Source: a bacterium (GTDB taxonomy: Bacteria; Armatimonadota; UBA5829). Taken from it: DNA of 40,314 nucleotides. The DNA lies in assembly GCA_021373255.1 (NCBI GenBank), contig JAJFTD010000134.1, positions 1 to 40,314 of the forward strand, read 5' to 3'. This document shows, piece by piece, positions 32,709 through 39,958 of this stretch. The notes beneath the pieces were generated by a model that searched no databases, had not been told where the DNA came from, and saw nothing but the letters and a program-made list of their open reading frames with translations. The first letter of the stretch is position 1, and the number at the start of each line of letters is the position of its first letter. A program made the position numbers and the translations under genes.

Positions 32709-34697
32709 CTACCAATTTACAGGATACACCGACAAGTTAGTAAAGCAACCGACCAACATAAACAGCGCTCCGTGGAGCACATCACCCACAAACAATCCGA
32801 AGAAAAATGGCAGCGCGCGCTTGTAAAGTTTTAGGCCGCCAAACTTGATGAGCACCACCTTAATCAACCACGCCACAAAGAACGGACACCATGTAAAGTT
32901 CATATAATGAGTATTGGCCATAGCATAGCCGACAGGGTGGAACGGCCACCAAATGTAACGCATTCGGAAAAGGCCGAGCAGGCCCGTAATGATAGCCCCA
33001 GCGCTGACACCCTTTATGCTGTTCCAATCAATTGGCTTAGGCATTTTAAGCTGCTGCTCAAGGCTGCTGAACACTGTATTGCCTATCAAGCTACGCCAGG
33101 GTTCGGTCTTGGCAAGAGCACCGAAGTGAGTCCATATAGCAAGCGCAATAATGAATGATATCGTAACCCCGACCGCCACCGCAACCATCATCGGGACAAT
33201 CAGCTTTCGATAATCAAGTTTAGCGGAGTCTGCCATCTTCAAAGCATCGAGTTGGTGCGGCATGCACGATCCACGCATATCTGTGCCTACAGCCTGCTTG
33301 ACATAAGTCAATACCGTAAGATCGGCAGCACTAAAAAACCGGGTGCCCAACATGCTCTGCATCAGCGACAGTCCATCAACATCCGGCCCCACAGGCCAAA
33401 CATTACCGGTCTCTGCCCGGATACGGGTCGCAGCTATGAGATAGCAGAGTACAACCAACAGCAGCAAAAATGCTACACTGCCCCTGGCGCCCGCAGCCAC
33501 CGCGAAACTTATCATCACCAGCATACACACCGCAAGCCCTATAAACGCCCACCGGTAGGTCCCGGCGTCCGGATCATTAGATGTATCGCCTGTATGCGGA
33601 AATGCCTGCTTGAATATCTGTTTGAGGTGGCCTCGCGCCTGCCACAGCACCAGGACAGCCAGTCCCAGAAATGCGCCAGCGCCCTGGTAGCCTATATACG
33701 GAAATACAGATGTTGAACCGTAGCCACCGCCCGAAGTGGAACGCATAGCAGCGCCAAACACCAGTTCAGCCTTAGTGAACAGATAGAAAAACCAGCAGCT
33801 AAAGGCGACTTCGGTGGAAAGCAAATAACCAATTGCTATCGCGAATGGGAAGAACGATATTGGTGTCCAACCTATGGCGTTCCACGGCGGAACCTGTGCA
33901 TATAATCCGATGTCGACGCATCTCACATTAATACCCGGAAAGCTGGGGATGTTCAAGTGAAGCGTGTTCACTACTCCCAGAAAGAACGCCACAGCTGATC
34001 CCATCCAGAACAGTCGATCCCTGAACAACGGAACGCCATCTTTAATCAGTTCTAGAGGCAGGGCAACCGTCGGGAACGGCAGCTTCTCGTTTTCTATCCA
34101 CTGTTTCCTGAGCAGGATTGATATGCACAAGGTAGCGCCAGAAAAGACGAACAAGAAACCTACCCACACCGCAATCTGGGTGGTCCATTGATCAAGAATA
34201 AATGGCGAGTTGCCGGCATAGAACGCATGCAGCGCATCTGGGTTCGTCTGCGCCATCCACGTCGGTATATACTGTTGAAACAACCCTCCCCACCCATTAA
34301 CACTATTGGCGAAGTAATGAGCTGCAGTAAGCGTGGGAATAAGCAGGTGAAGGCCACCGGATGACGAGATGACAGTCGATATGGTTGTCATTACGTAGAC
34401 AACCAGTATCTCTCCCTTAGAAAATGCTAACCCGGGCAGTATCCAGCGCACGAGCATGTTGACCGACACAAGGGCGAGCAAAATCGTGAATGCACCAAAC
34501 GGAATGGAGGTGTTAGCAAAGGCCATGTGTCCCTTAGTCCCGACCACAAGTTCTGAGTAATGCATCCAAAAACAAATTACAGCGCTGCACACCAGCCCAG
34601 TAATGAGTGTGCGAAACGTCAATACTCTAACTTGCGACTTTGGATCTTCAGGCAGCTTCTCGATAGATTTACTGCTCCGCCCTACCTTGATCACCAA
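32709..34697 (-). CDS. DUF6785-type polytopic membrane protein
   Basis: 662 residues with about 14 hydrophobic segments, from a TTG 9 bases after GGAGG. A GTG one codon later is possible. Signature stretches such as ISSSGGLHLLIPTLTAAHYFA and NEKLPFPTVALPLELI match the large, uncharacterised membrane family (DUF6785/6784) common in Armatimonadota and Planctomycetota and thought to be related to oligopeptide-type transporters. It is the first gene of the operon, 34 bases before the secreted glycosidase-like gene. A transport role for a product of that enzyme is reasonable but unproven. Confidence 0.8.
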   Translation of the reverse strand: MVIKVGRSSKSIEKLPEDPKSQVRVLTFRTLITGLVCSAVICFWMHYSELVVGTKGHMAFANTSIPFGAFTILLALVSVNMLVRWILPGLAFSKGEILVVYVMTTISTVISSSGGLHLLIPTLTAAHYFANSVNGWGGLFQQYIPTWMAQTNPDALHAFYAGNSPFILDQWTTQIAVWVGFLFVFSGATLCISILLRKQWIENEKLPFPTVALPLELIKDGVPLFRDRLFWMGSAVAFFLGVVNTLHLNIPSFPGINVRCVDIGLYAQVPPWNAIGWTPISFFPFAIAIGYLLSTEVAFSCWFFYLFTKAELVFGAAMRSTSGGGYGSTSVFPYIGYQGAGAFLGLAVLVLWQARGHLKQIFKQAFPHTGDTSNDPDAGTYRWAFIGLAVCMLVMISFAVAAGARGSVAFLLLLVVLCYLIAATRIRAETGNVWPVGPDVDGLSLMQSMLGTRFFSAADLTVLTYVKQAVGTDMRGSCMPHQLDALKMADSAKLDYRKLIVPMMVAVAVGVTISFIIALAIWTHFGALAKTEPWRSLIGNTVFSSLEQQLKMPKPIDWNSIKGVSAGAIITGLLGLFRMRYIWWPFHPVGYAMANTHYMNFTWCPFFVAWLIKVVLIKFGGLKLYKRALPFFFGLFVGDVLHGALFMLVGCFTNLSVYPVNW

Positions 34698-34722
34698 TGC
34701 CTGGCGCCTCCGATACCTTGAT

Positions 34723-34741
34723 TCTCATACACTATATGAGA
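34723..34741. promoter_or_regulatory. Perfect inverted repeat upstream of the DUF6785 operon
   Basis: TCTCATA (34723-34729) and TATGAGA (34735-34741) around CACTA, 26 bases before the TTG start of the operon. It could be an operator or a leader hairpin near the ribosome binding site. Confidence 0.45.
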
Positions 34742-34749
34742 CCGGGACA

Positions 34750-34846
34750 ATGACATCATAATGCAGGCAATACATATTGTCATTCAAGCTGGATCACATG
34801 AATTCCTTCTATATTTCACTTGACGTTATGACATCATGACATAATG
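34750..34846. promoter_or_regulatory. Repeated ATGACAT motifs between divergent DUF6785 and DUF378 genes
   Basis: ATGACATCAT occurs at 34750-34759 and 34828-34837, and ATGACATAATG follows in tandem at 34836-34846. The second cluster overlaps a TTGACG (34820-34825). The motif is likely a regulator site controlling one or both divergent genes. Apart from these repeats and the inverted repeats, the 289-base gap holds nothing coding. Confidence 0.45.
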
Positions 34847-34940
34847 TCTCCAATAAAACAGCAAGTATTAGATTTAATTGAGCGGCCCGAATTTGGCCTG
34901 GTGTTTCACTTTTGCGCTTGTGTTGGAAAATATTAATGCG

Positions 34941-34968
34941 TTACTGTTTCTCAGTAACAGATCTGTTA
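34941..34968 (+). promoter_or_regulatory. Overlapping leader hairpins before the DUF378 ribosome binding site
   Basis: TTACTG (34941-34946) can pair with CAGTAA (34952-34957). The perfect 14-bp palindrome TAACAGATCTGTTA (34955-34968) shares bases with that right arm, so the two cannot form together. The palindrome ends 3 bases before AAGGAG. Confidence 0.5.
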
Positions 34969-34986
34969 TTTAAGGAGCATCAGGCA

Positions 34987-35238
34987 ATGAGAGCCTTAAC
35001 AATAACAGCACTAGTGCTGATGGTTATAGGTGCAATTAACTGGGGGCTGATTGGATTCTTCAGCTTCAACCTGGTTACAGCGATATTCGGCACCAGCACC
35101 GCTGGAGTGGTAGTTTCCCGAATCATCTACGCTCTCGTAGGCTTGGCAGGCATATACGGAATATCTATGCTACTGAGACTTTCCGAGAGTCGCGACGATA
35201 TTTGTGTTCCAGGTCATGTAAGAGGATTGGCCGCTTAA
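34987..35238 (+). CDS. DUF378-family small membrane protein
   Basis: 83 residues from an ATG 9 bases after AAGGAG. A longer in-frame reading from 34912 lacks a ribosome binding site. Two TM segments carry the family signature INWGLIGFFSFNLV and ...RIIYALVGLAGIYGISML. DUF378 (YuzA-like) proteins are small inner-membrane proteins of unknown role, sometimes stress induced. The C-terminal 20 residues (ESRDDICVPGHVRGLAA) extend beyond the usual family end. It is monocistronic, with a structured leader and a strong terminator. Confidence 0.88.
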   Translation: MRALTITALVLMVIGAINWGLIGFFSFNLVTAIFGTSTAGVVVSRIIYALVGLAGIYGISMLLRLSESRDDICVPGHVRGLAA

Positions 35239-35244
35239 TCAATG

Positions 35245-35280
35245 AAAAAGGCAGAGTAGTTCGAAAGAACGCTCTGCCTT
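35245..35280. terminator. Bidirectional terminator with GAAA tetraloop
   Basis: AAGGCAGAG (35248-35256) pairs with CTCTGCCTT (35272-35280), and inside it GTTC/GAAC closes a GAAA tetraloop. On the minus strand the stem runs into TTTTT, ending the peptidyl-prolyl isomerase-like gene. On the plus strand it follows the DUF378 gene. Confidence 0.82.
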
Positions 35281-35306
35281 AATATTCAAATGAGTTGGTC
35301 CGCAAG

Positions 35307-36311
35307 CTACTTCGCAGGCATAGCTGCGGGCTTGGCACCGTTAAGCTGGCCTGTGAGGTTCTGAGCGGCCTGCTTCTTGATGTTGTCCGCCACACCCTTA
35401 TAGCGCGGCACATTAATTACTATGTTCGCCTTCTGAGTAAACTTCTGCAAGTCTCCACGGAAGTTATTCTTCTTGGCGCCATCATTAACTTCAAGCTGCT
35501 CGCGGATCATGTCCTTTACGTCATTATAGTTCTGAGTCTTAGCCTCTCGCTTCTGATCGGCGCGGAGAATTATCCACTGACTGCCCACCTTGAACGGCGA
35601 GCTATACTTGCCCACCGGCAGTGTAAATGCAGTGTCTCTGACGGGCTTCGGAACCTGCTGCATATTTTGGGAGACCCAGCTCAGACGGCCTCGGCTAGCC
35701 TTGGCTGTGGGATCCTCGGAAAGCTGCATTGCAACGGTACCAAAATCAGTTGTCTTCAACAAGCCATAAGCCTTATCCGACTTGTCCTTGGTGGTAGACA
35801 CGATCACGCTGACCATAACCTGCTCAGGACGCTTGAACGGTGAATTGGGAGCGTTCAAAGCCTGATCATAGGCAGCTTTAACCTTTGAATCAGGAACTTT
35901 AACTCCCTTGGAGACAACATTCACCAGAGCCTGCTGTACCATGAGCTGCTGATTGAAATCCTCCATGGTCAGTCCGCGCTGCTGGAGCACCTTGTTGATA
36001 TCCCCGCCGTTCTCTTTCTTGATCATAGCGATTTTCTTGTCGATTTGCTCCTTGGTCGGGGTCACGCCCTGTTCCTTGGCAAGCTGCTCGACCAGTTTCT
36101 CAGCGATGATCTGCTCAATTACATACTGGCCCGCCATCTTGGCGCCCTGCTGAGTCTGCACCGGCACCATTTCAAGTCTCTTATAAAATTCGTCCTTGGA
36201 GACTTTTTCACCGTTGACCTTGACAATGCCGCCTCTGCCGCATCCGCTAAGGACTGTAGCCAAAGCCGCCAGTGCCATAAGGACAATCAGGCTGAATCGT
36301 GTTCTGTGCAT
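35307..36311 (-). CDS. SurA/PrsA-like parvulin-fold lipoprotein, probably chaperone only
   Basis: 334 residues from an ATG 8 bases after AGAGGAG; the TTG one codon earlier was not used. A lipoprotein signal ends at LSGC. A SurA_N-type helical region (about 30-165) with VNGEKVSKDEFYKRLE precedes a parvulin-like domain (about 170-265) showing FGTVAMQLSEDPTAKASRGRLSWV and LPVGKYSSPFKVGSQWIIL. It should assist folding of secreted or outer-membrane proteins. The two histidines usual in parvulin active sites (xHIL and GxHII) are absent: the strands read VMVSVIV and GSQWIIL. A C-terminal helix-rich tail follows. The gene is 65 bases downstream of the sigma factor gene. Confidence 0.82.
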   Translation of the reverse strand: MHRTRFSLIVLMALAALATVLSGCGRGGIVKVNGEKVSKDEFYKRLEMVPVQTQQGAKMAGQYVIEQIIAEKLVEQLAKEQGVTPTKEQIDKKIAMIKKENGGDINKVLQQRGLTMEDFNQQLMVQQALVNVVSKGVKVPDSKVKAAYDQALNAPNSPFKRPEQVMVSVIVSTTKDKSDKAYGLLKTTDFGTVAMQLSEDPTAKASRGRLSWVSQNMQQVPKPVRDTAFTLPVGKYSSPFKVGSQWIILRADQKREAKTQNYNDVKDMIREQLEVNDGAKKNNFRGDLQKFTQKANIVINVPRYKGVADNIKKQAAQNLTGQLNGAKPAAMPAK

Positions 36312-36327
36312 CAAATGCGCTCCTCTC

Positions 36328-36339
36328 GATACATGTATC
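36328..36339. promoter_or_regulatory. 12-bp palindrome upstream of the parvulin-like gene
   Basis: GATACATGTATC is perfectly symmetric and lies between the sigma factor stop and the AGAGGAG site. A small operator is possible, and chance cannot be excluded at this length. Confidence 0.25.
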
Positions 36340-36375
36340 TAATTTCAAACGTCCTAATAATCTAAAATAGTGCGA

Positions 36376-37146
36376 TTAATGGAACAGTGCCAAGTCGCGT
36401 TGGAGATAACCGCGAAGGCGCAGGACTGCTTGGGTGTGAAGCTGGTAGACTCTCGATTCAGAAACCTCAAGTATTTTGCCGATTTCTTTGAAAGTCAAAC
36501 CCTCATAATAATACAAAGCGATAACCAGCTTTTCCCTATCAGGAAGCCTGTCGATGCCCTCACCCAGGCACTCTCGCATGGCTTCTGATTCCACATCACC
36601 TGATGTGTCCGCCGATTCGTCGTGGACCACATCCGCTAAATGAATCTTCTCGTTGCCTTCACTGGAGAGAACCACATCATCCAGACTCAGCAGCGATGCG
36701 CGGCCAGTGTCGGCGAGCAGGGTGTGGAATGCATCGATCTCCATCCCCATCGCCTCCGCCACCTCTTCTTCGGTGGCAGGCCTGCCAAAATGACTCTCAA
36801 GATCGAGGTAAGTCCGTTCAAGGGCCTTAACCCTTTCCCTGATCGACCTCGGCACCCAGTCTTCTTCTCGAAGCATCTCTAGGATGGCGCCGCGTATGAG
36901 AGCTATTGCGTAGGTTTCGAACTTGACCTCACGCTTCGTATCGAATTGATCAATAGCCTTGATCAAACCGATAATTCCCGCGCTTATCAGATCGTCACGC
37001 TCGACATTTGGTGGCAGACTAGTAACAACACGGCCAGCAGTGATCTTCACGAGATACGCGTAATGCTGTATCAGCATATCACGCGCTTTCGTATCACCGA
37101 CGACTTTGTATTTGTGCCAGGCCGCCTGGAGATCCGGTATGCCCAT
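36376..37146 (-). CDS. FliA/WhiG-family (sigma-28-type) RNA polymerase sigma factor
   Basis: 256 residues. Region 2 (about 20-95) holds the core-binding and -10 reading stretch DDLISAGIIGLIKAIDQFD and FETYAIALIRGAILEMLRE. Region 3 (about 98-150) begins DWVPRSIRERVKALE, the mark of the FliA/WhiG group. Region 4 (about 195-250) has LPDREKLVIALYYYEGLTFKEIGKILEVSESRVYQLHTQAVLRLR. This group drives motility or developmental genes and is commonly held by an anti-sigma such as FlgM or an RsbW-type kinase. No flagellar or FlgM-like gene is here. Two RsbW-type kinases are within 20 kb, but a link is speculative. Confidence 0.93.
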   Translation of the reverse strand: MGIPDLQAAWHKYKVVGDTKARDMLIQHYAYLVKITAGRVVTSLPPNVERDDLISAGIIGLIKAIDQFDTKREVKFETYAIALIRGAILEMLREEDWVPRSIRERVKALERTYLDLESHFGRPATEEEVAEAMGMEIDAFHTLLADTGRASLLSLDDVVLSSEGNEKIHLADVVHDESADTSGDVESEAMRECLGEGIDRLPDREKLVIALYYYEGLTFKEIGKILEVSESRVYQLHTQAVLRLRGYLQRDLALFH

Positions 37147-37306
37147 TAACCAACTTCCCGCCCGATATAGTTGTGCTTTTGTGCCTCATTGTACAAGACA
37201 CCATCGCGCGTGTCAACAGAGCCGGTTATCAAGCGAGCCAACCACATCTTATACGTGCGCCTCCTGCACCAAGATTCCCGGATGAGAACAAGTTCTTCTA
37301 TATTTT

Positions 37307-37338
37307 AGCCCGCATCATCAATATTAATAATGCGGGCT
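37307..37338 (-). terminator. Hairpin downstream of glgA
   Basis: AGCCCGCAT (37307-37315) pairs with ATGCGGGCT (37330-37338) around a 14-base loop. The minus-strand 3' side is AAAATATAG with no T-run, so it is at best a weak or factor-assisted terminator. Confidence 0.45.
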
Positions 37339-37353
37339 GATTTCATCATCCAA

Positions 37354-38832
37354 CTACGCCGCCAAAGCCTGTGTATTGCGGCGGTCCATAGCCGTTTTAT
37401 AGAGTGATTCGTATTGCGCGGCGCATCTCTTTGTGGAGTAGTCACTGCGCATTGCATTGCCGACAATCTTCAGCCATGAAGCAGGATCGGCATAAGCAGC
37501 CAACGCACGGTCGATAGCCGACGTCAGTTCCTTGGAATCGTATTTATCAAATACAAAACCGTTGCCATTGCCCTTTGCAGGGTTGAACTCGAAAATAGTG
37601 TCACCTAAACCGCCGGTGCGCCGCACGATAGGAATCGAGCCATATCTGAGTGCGATCATCTGGCCGAGTCCGCAGGGCTCGAACCGGGACGGCATCAGGA
37701 AGAAATCGCTTCCGGCATAAATTCTCTGCGCAAGGGCAGCATTGAAGCCAATAGTAACGCTGATCTTCTCAGGATACTTCTTCGACTGCTGCGTGAAATA
37801 TTTTTCGTAAACCGGGTCCCCAGTGCCGAGGATAACTAATTGAAGGTTCTCCTTCATCAGCTTCGGCATAGCTTTCTTGATCAAGTCCAAGCCCTTCTGG
37901 TCGGTCAGGCGGGTAACCATTCCGATTACAGGCACGCTCTTCTTGGTAGGCAAGCCCATCTCTTTCTGGAGCGCCGACTTGCATTTGGCCTTGCCTGCGG
38001 TGTCGGTGCGCCTGTAAGCAGCCTTGATGGCGCTGTCGTTGGCAGGATCGAAGATAGTGTAGTCTATGCCGTTAATGATGCCTCGGAGCTTGTCCTGATA
38101 GGCAATGTGCCTGAGAAGGCCGTCAAGCCTGCAGCCATACTCATCCGTCTGGATCTCGCAGGCATAGGTCTCACTTACGGTGTTGACCATGTCCGAGAAC
38201 ACCAAGCCAGCTTTGAGGAAATTAACCCTGCCGTAGCACTCCAGCTTGTCCATAGCAAACAAGTCTGAGGGAAGCCCGGCGGCTGCAAGGATATCAAAAT
38301 CGAACTCGCCCTGATAAGCCAGGTTATGAATCGTCGATACTGTGGCGATGTGGCCGAGTTCGGGATCATCTGAGTAGTTAACTTTGAGATACACAGGAAG
38401 GAAGCCGGTATGCCAATCGTTCACGTGGATCACGTCAGGAATCCACTTCGGCTCAATGTTCTTCAGCATCTCGATTGTAGCCTTGGCAAAGAACGCATAA
38501 GGCTCCCAGCCGGATGAGTAAATCTTCTTAGACTCAATAGCCTCGCGGAAATACTCATCACTGCCAACCAGATAAACCGGGACCTTGTCCAGGGTGGTAG
38601 TCTTCACAAATGCATGCTTGGTGGACCCATCACCCCAGCAGATTGAGATATCATCAACGATCGGCCGGACATTATACCGGGCATCGTTTTCTATCATAGG
38701 ATATGATGGCATTGCCACGCGGACATCGTGTCCGAGCTTGGTGAGTTCTTTCGGTAACGCGCCGGCAACGTCAGCCAGACCACCAACCTTGGCAAACGGT
38801 GAGACTTCGGCGCTCACAATAAGTATCTTCAA
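37354..38832 (-). CDS. glgA: Glycogen synthase (GT5, ADP-glucose type)
   Basis: 492 residues from a TTG 7 bases after AGGAGAGG. The N-terminal ADP-glucose signature SPFAKVGGLADVAGALPKEL (Lys15, KxGG) is intact. The GT5 core continues with DVIHVNDWHTGFLPVYL, STIHNLAYQG and VSETYACEI. The C-terminal donor loop GSDFFLMPSRFEPCGLGQMIALRYGSIPIVRRTGGLGDTI has the catalytic glutamate context. It extends alpha-1,4-glucan with ADP-glucose in the cytosol. The length is normal. No other glg gene is in the window. The metallophosphoesterase gene is 97 bases upstream on the same strand. Confidence 0.96.
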   Translation of the reverse strand: MKILIVSAEVSPFAKVGGLADVAGALPKELTKLGHDVRVAMPSYPMIENDARYNVRPIVDDISICWGDGSTKHAFVKTTTLDKVPVYLVGSDEYFREAIESKKIYSSGWEPYAFFAKATIEMLKNIEPKWIPDVIHVNDWHTGFLPVYLKVNYSDDPELGHIATVSTIHNLAYQGEFDFDILAAAGLPSDLFAMDKLECYGRVNFLKAGLVFSDMVNTVSETYACEIQTDEYGCRLDGLLRHIAYQDKLRGIINGIDYTIFDPANDSAIKAAYRRTDTAGKAKCKSALQKEMGLPTKKSVPVIGMVTRLTDQKGLDLIKKAMPKLMKENLQLVILGTGDPVYEKYFTQQSKKYPEKISVTIGFNAALAQRIYAGSDFFLMPSRFEPCGLGQMIALRYGSIPIVRRTGGLGDTIFEFNPAKGNGNGFVFDKYDSKELTSAIDRALAAYADPASWLKIVGNAMRSDYSTKRCAAQYESLYKTAMDRRNTQALAA

Positions 38833-38929
38833 GATTATTCCTCTCCTTTGGCGAGATTCAGGTTCTTGAAGAATTATCGGCCAAAGCAGACAGAATGTTG
38901 AGGGGAGAAGTAATCCGCAACTTTAGGGT

Positions 38930-39781
38930 CTATTTTCTCCGTAAAGTAATGTACACTATCTCGGGCGGACAGAACAGGCGGATATGGACACGACTAGTCC
39001 CGACTCCTCGATGCACAAAGAGAATGCTCTCACCTGCATCTGTCTTGAGGATGCGGTTGAGCCTCTCGGCAGTGTATACGCCATCGTTGAGTTTTTTATT
39101 GTTTCGCATGTGGGTCCAGAACAGGCTCACACCGGGAACGCGCACCTGACCGCCGTGGGTGTGACCGGCAAGTATAAGGTCAGCGCCCTTTTCAATGCCC
39201 TGTGGCGTCGTGGAAGGGCAGTGGGTGAGAAATATAATAAACTCTTGGGGATCAACTCCCATGAACGCTGCGTTCACATCGGCAAACCCGGAATAGGCGT
39301 CATCTACACCGACCAGCGTGATGCTCTGGTCCCCGCGAATGATCTTTGTGGAGGCGTTAATAAGCATCTTCACGCCATCGAATGTGAGCGCGGACTGCAG
39401 CATGTTGCTATCCAGCCAGGGCTTATGCTCTGAATTACCGAGAACGGTGTAGATGAGATCGTGATGCGGCACAACCGAACACACGCGGCGAAAGATGTCC
39501 GATGCTCTTGGCTCCTTTGTTACATCGCCGGTGACTATGCAGGCATCTACCTCGCGCGCGCTTACTATCTCCATCACGCGCCTCTCCAGCAGGCCGAGCT
39601 TGGTGAAGTGAAGATCGCTCAGGTGCAGAATAGTATAGCCGTCGAAAGCGGGCGGAAGATTTGAGAATGTGAACTCTAGCTCCCGGGTTTTTATATTGAA
39701 CTGCTCGATGAGGGTCATATAGCCGAATAACCCGGCAGCAACGACACCTCCAGCGGCAGCAGTTATAGCACCAGTATCCAA
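38930..39781 (-). CDS. Membrane-anchored calcineurin-like metallophosphoesterase (YaeI type)
   Basis: 283 residues from a TTG 13 bases after AAGGAG. An N-terminal hydrophobic segment (about 5-25) anchors the enzyme. The dimetal motifs are complete and in order: LSDLHF, VTGDVT, GNSEH (where most members have GNHD/E), LTHCP and AGHTHGGQ. Members hydrolyse phosphodiesters, in some cases lipid A precursors or nucleotides. The substrate here is unknown. The gene is divergent from the ECF sigma factor gene. Confidence 0.9.
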   Translation of the reverse strand: MDTGAITAAAGGVVAAGLFGYMTLIEQFNIKTRELEFTFSNLPPAFDGYTILHLSDLHFTKLGLLERRVMEIVSAREVDACIVTGDVTKEPRASDIFRRVCSVVPHHDLIYTVLGNSEHKPWLDSNMLQSALTFDGVKMLINASTKIIRGDQSITLVGVDDAYSGFADVNAAFMGVDPQEFIIFLTHCPSTTPQGIEKGADLILAGHTHGGQVRVPGVSLFWTHMRNNKKLNDGVYTAERLNRILKTDAGESILFVHRGVGTSRVHIRLFCPPEIVYITLRRK

Positions 39782-39810
39782 TGATTCAGAGAAACTCCTT
39801 CAGAATAGCT

Positions 39811-39838
39811 GAGAGCGGAGAGTCGAGAGCAGAGAGCC
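39811..39838. repeat. Four tandem heptamers
   Basis: GAGAGCG, GAGAGTC, GAGAGCA and GAGAGCC follow one another directly upstream of the metallophosphoesterase gene. Confidence 0.7.
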
Positions 39839-39914
39839 CGGAAGGGACTACCATCACTCATATGATATATACTACCATTATTTGCAGGAGTTGAGTACAC
39901 CTTCGCGCCGGGGG

Positions 39915-39942
39915 TGAAACCTGTGGGCGTATCGGCCGTCTA
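39915..39942 (+). promoter_or_regulatory. ECF-type (SigW/RpoE-like) promoter
   Basis: TGAAAC (39915-39920), 16 bases, then CGTCTA (39937-39942). This is the arrangement known for extracytoplasmic-function sigma factors such as SigW, and it lies 17 bases before the ECF gene, so autoregulation is likely. An overlapping TATAAT (39941-39946) lacks a fitting -35. Confidence 0.65.
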
Positions 39943-39958
39943 TAATTATTGAAAGGAC

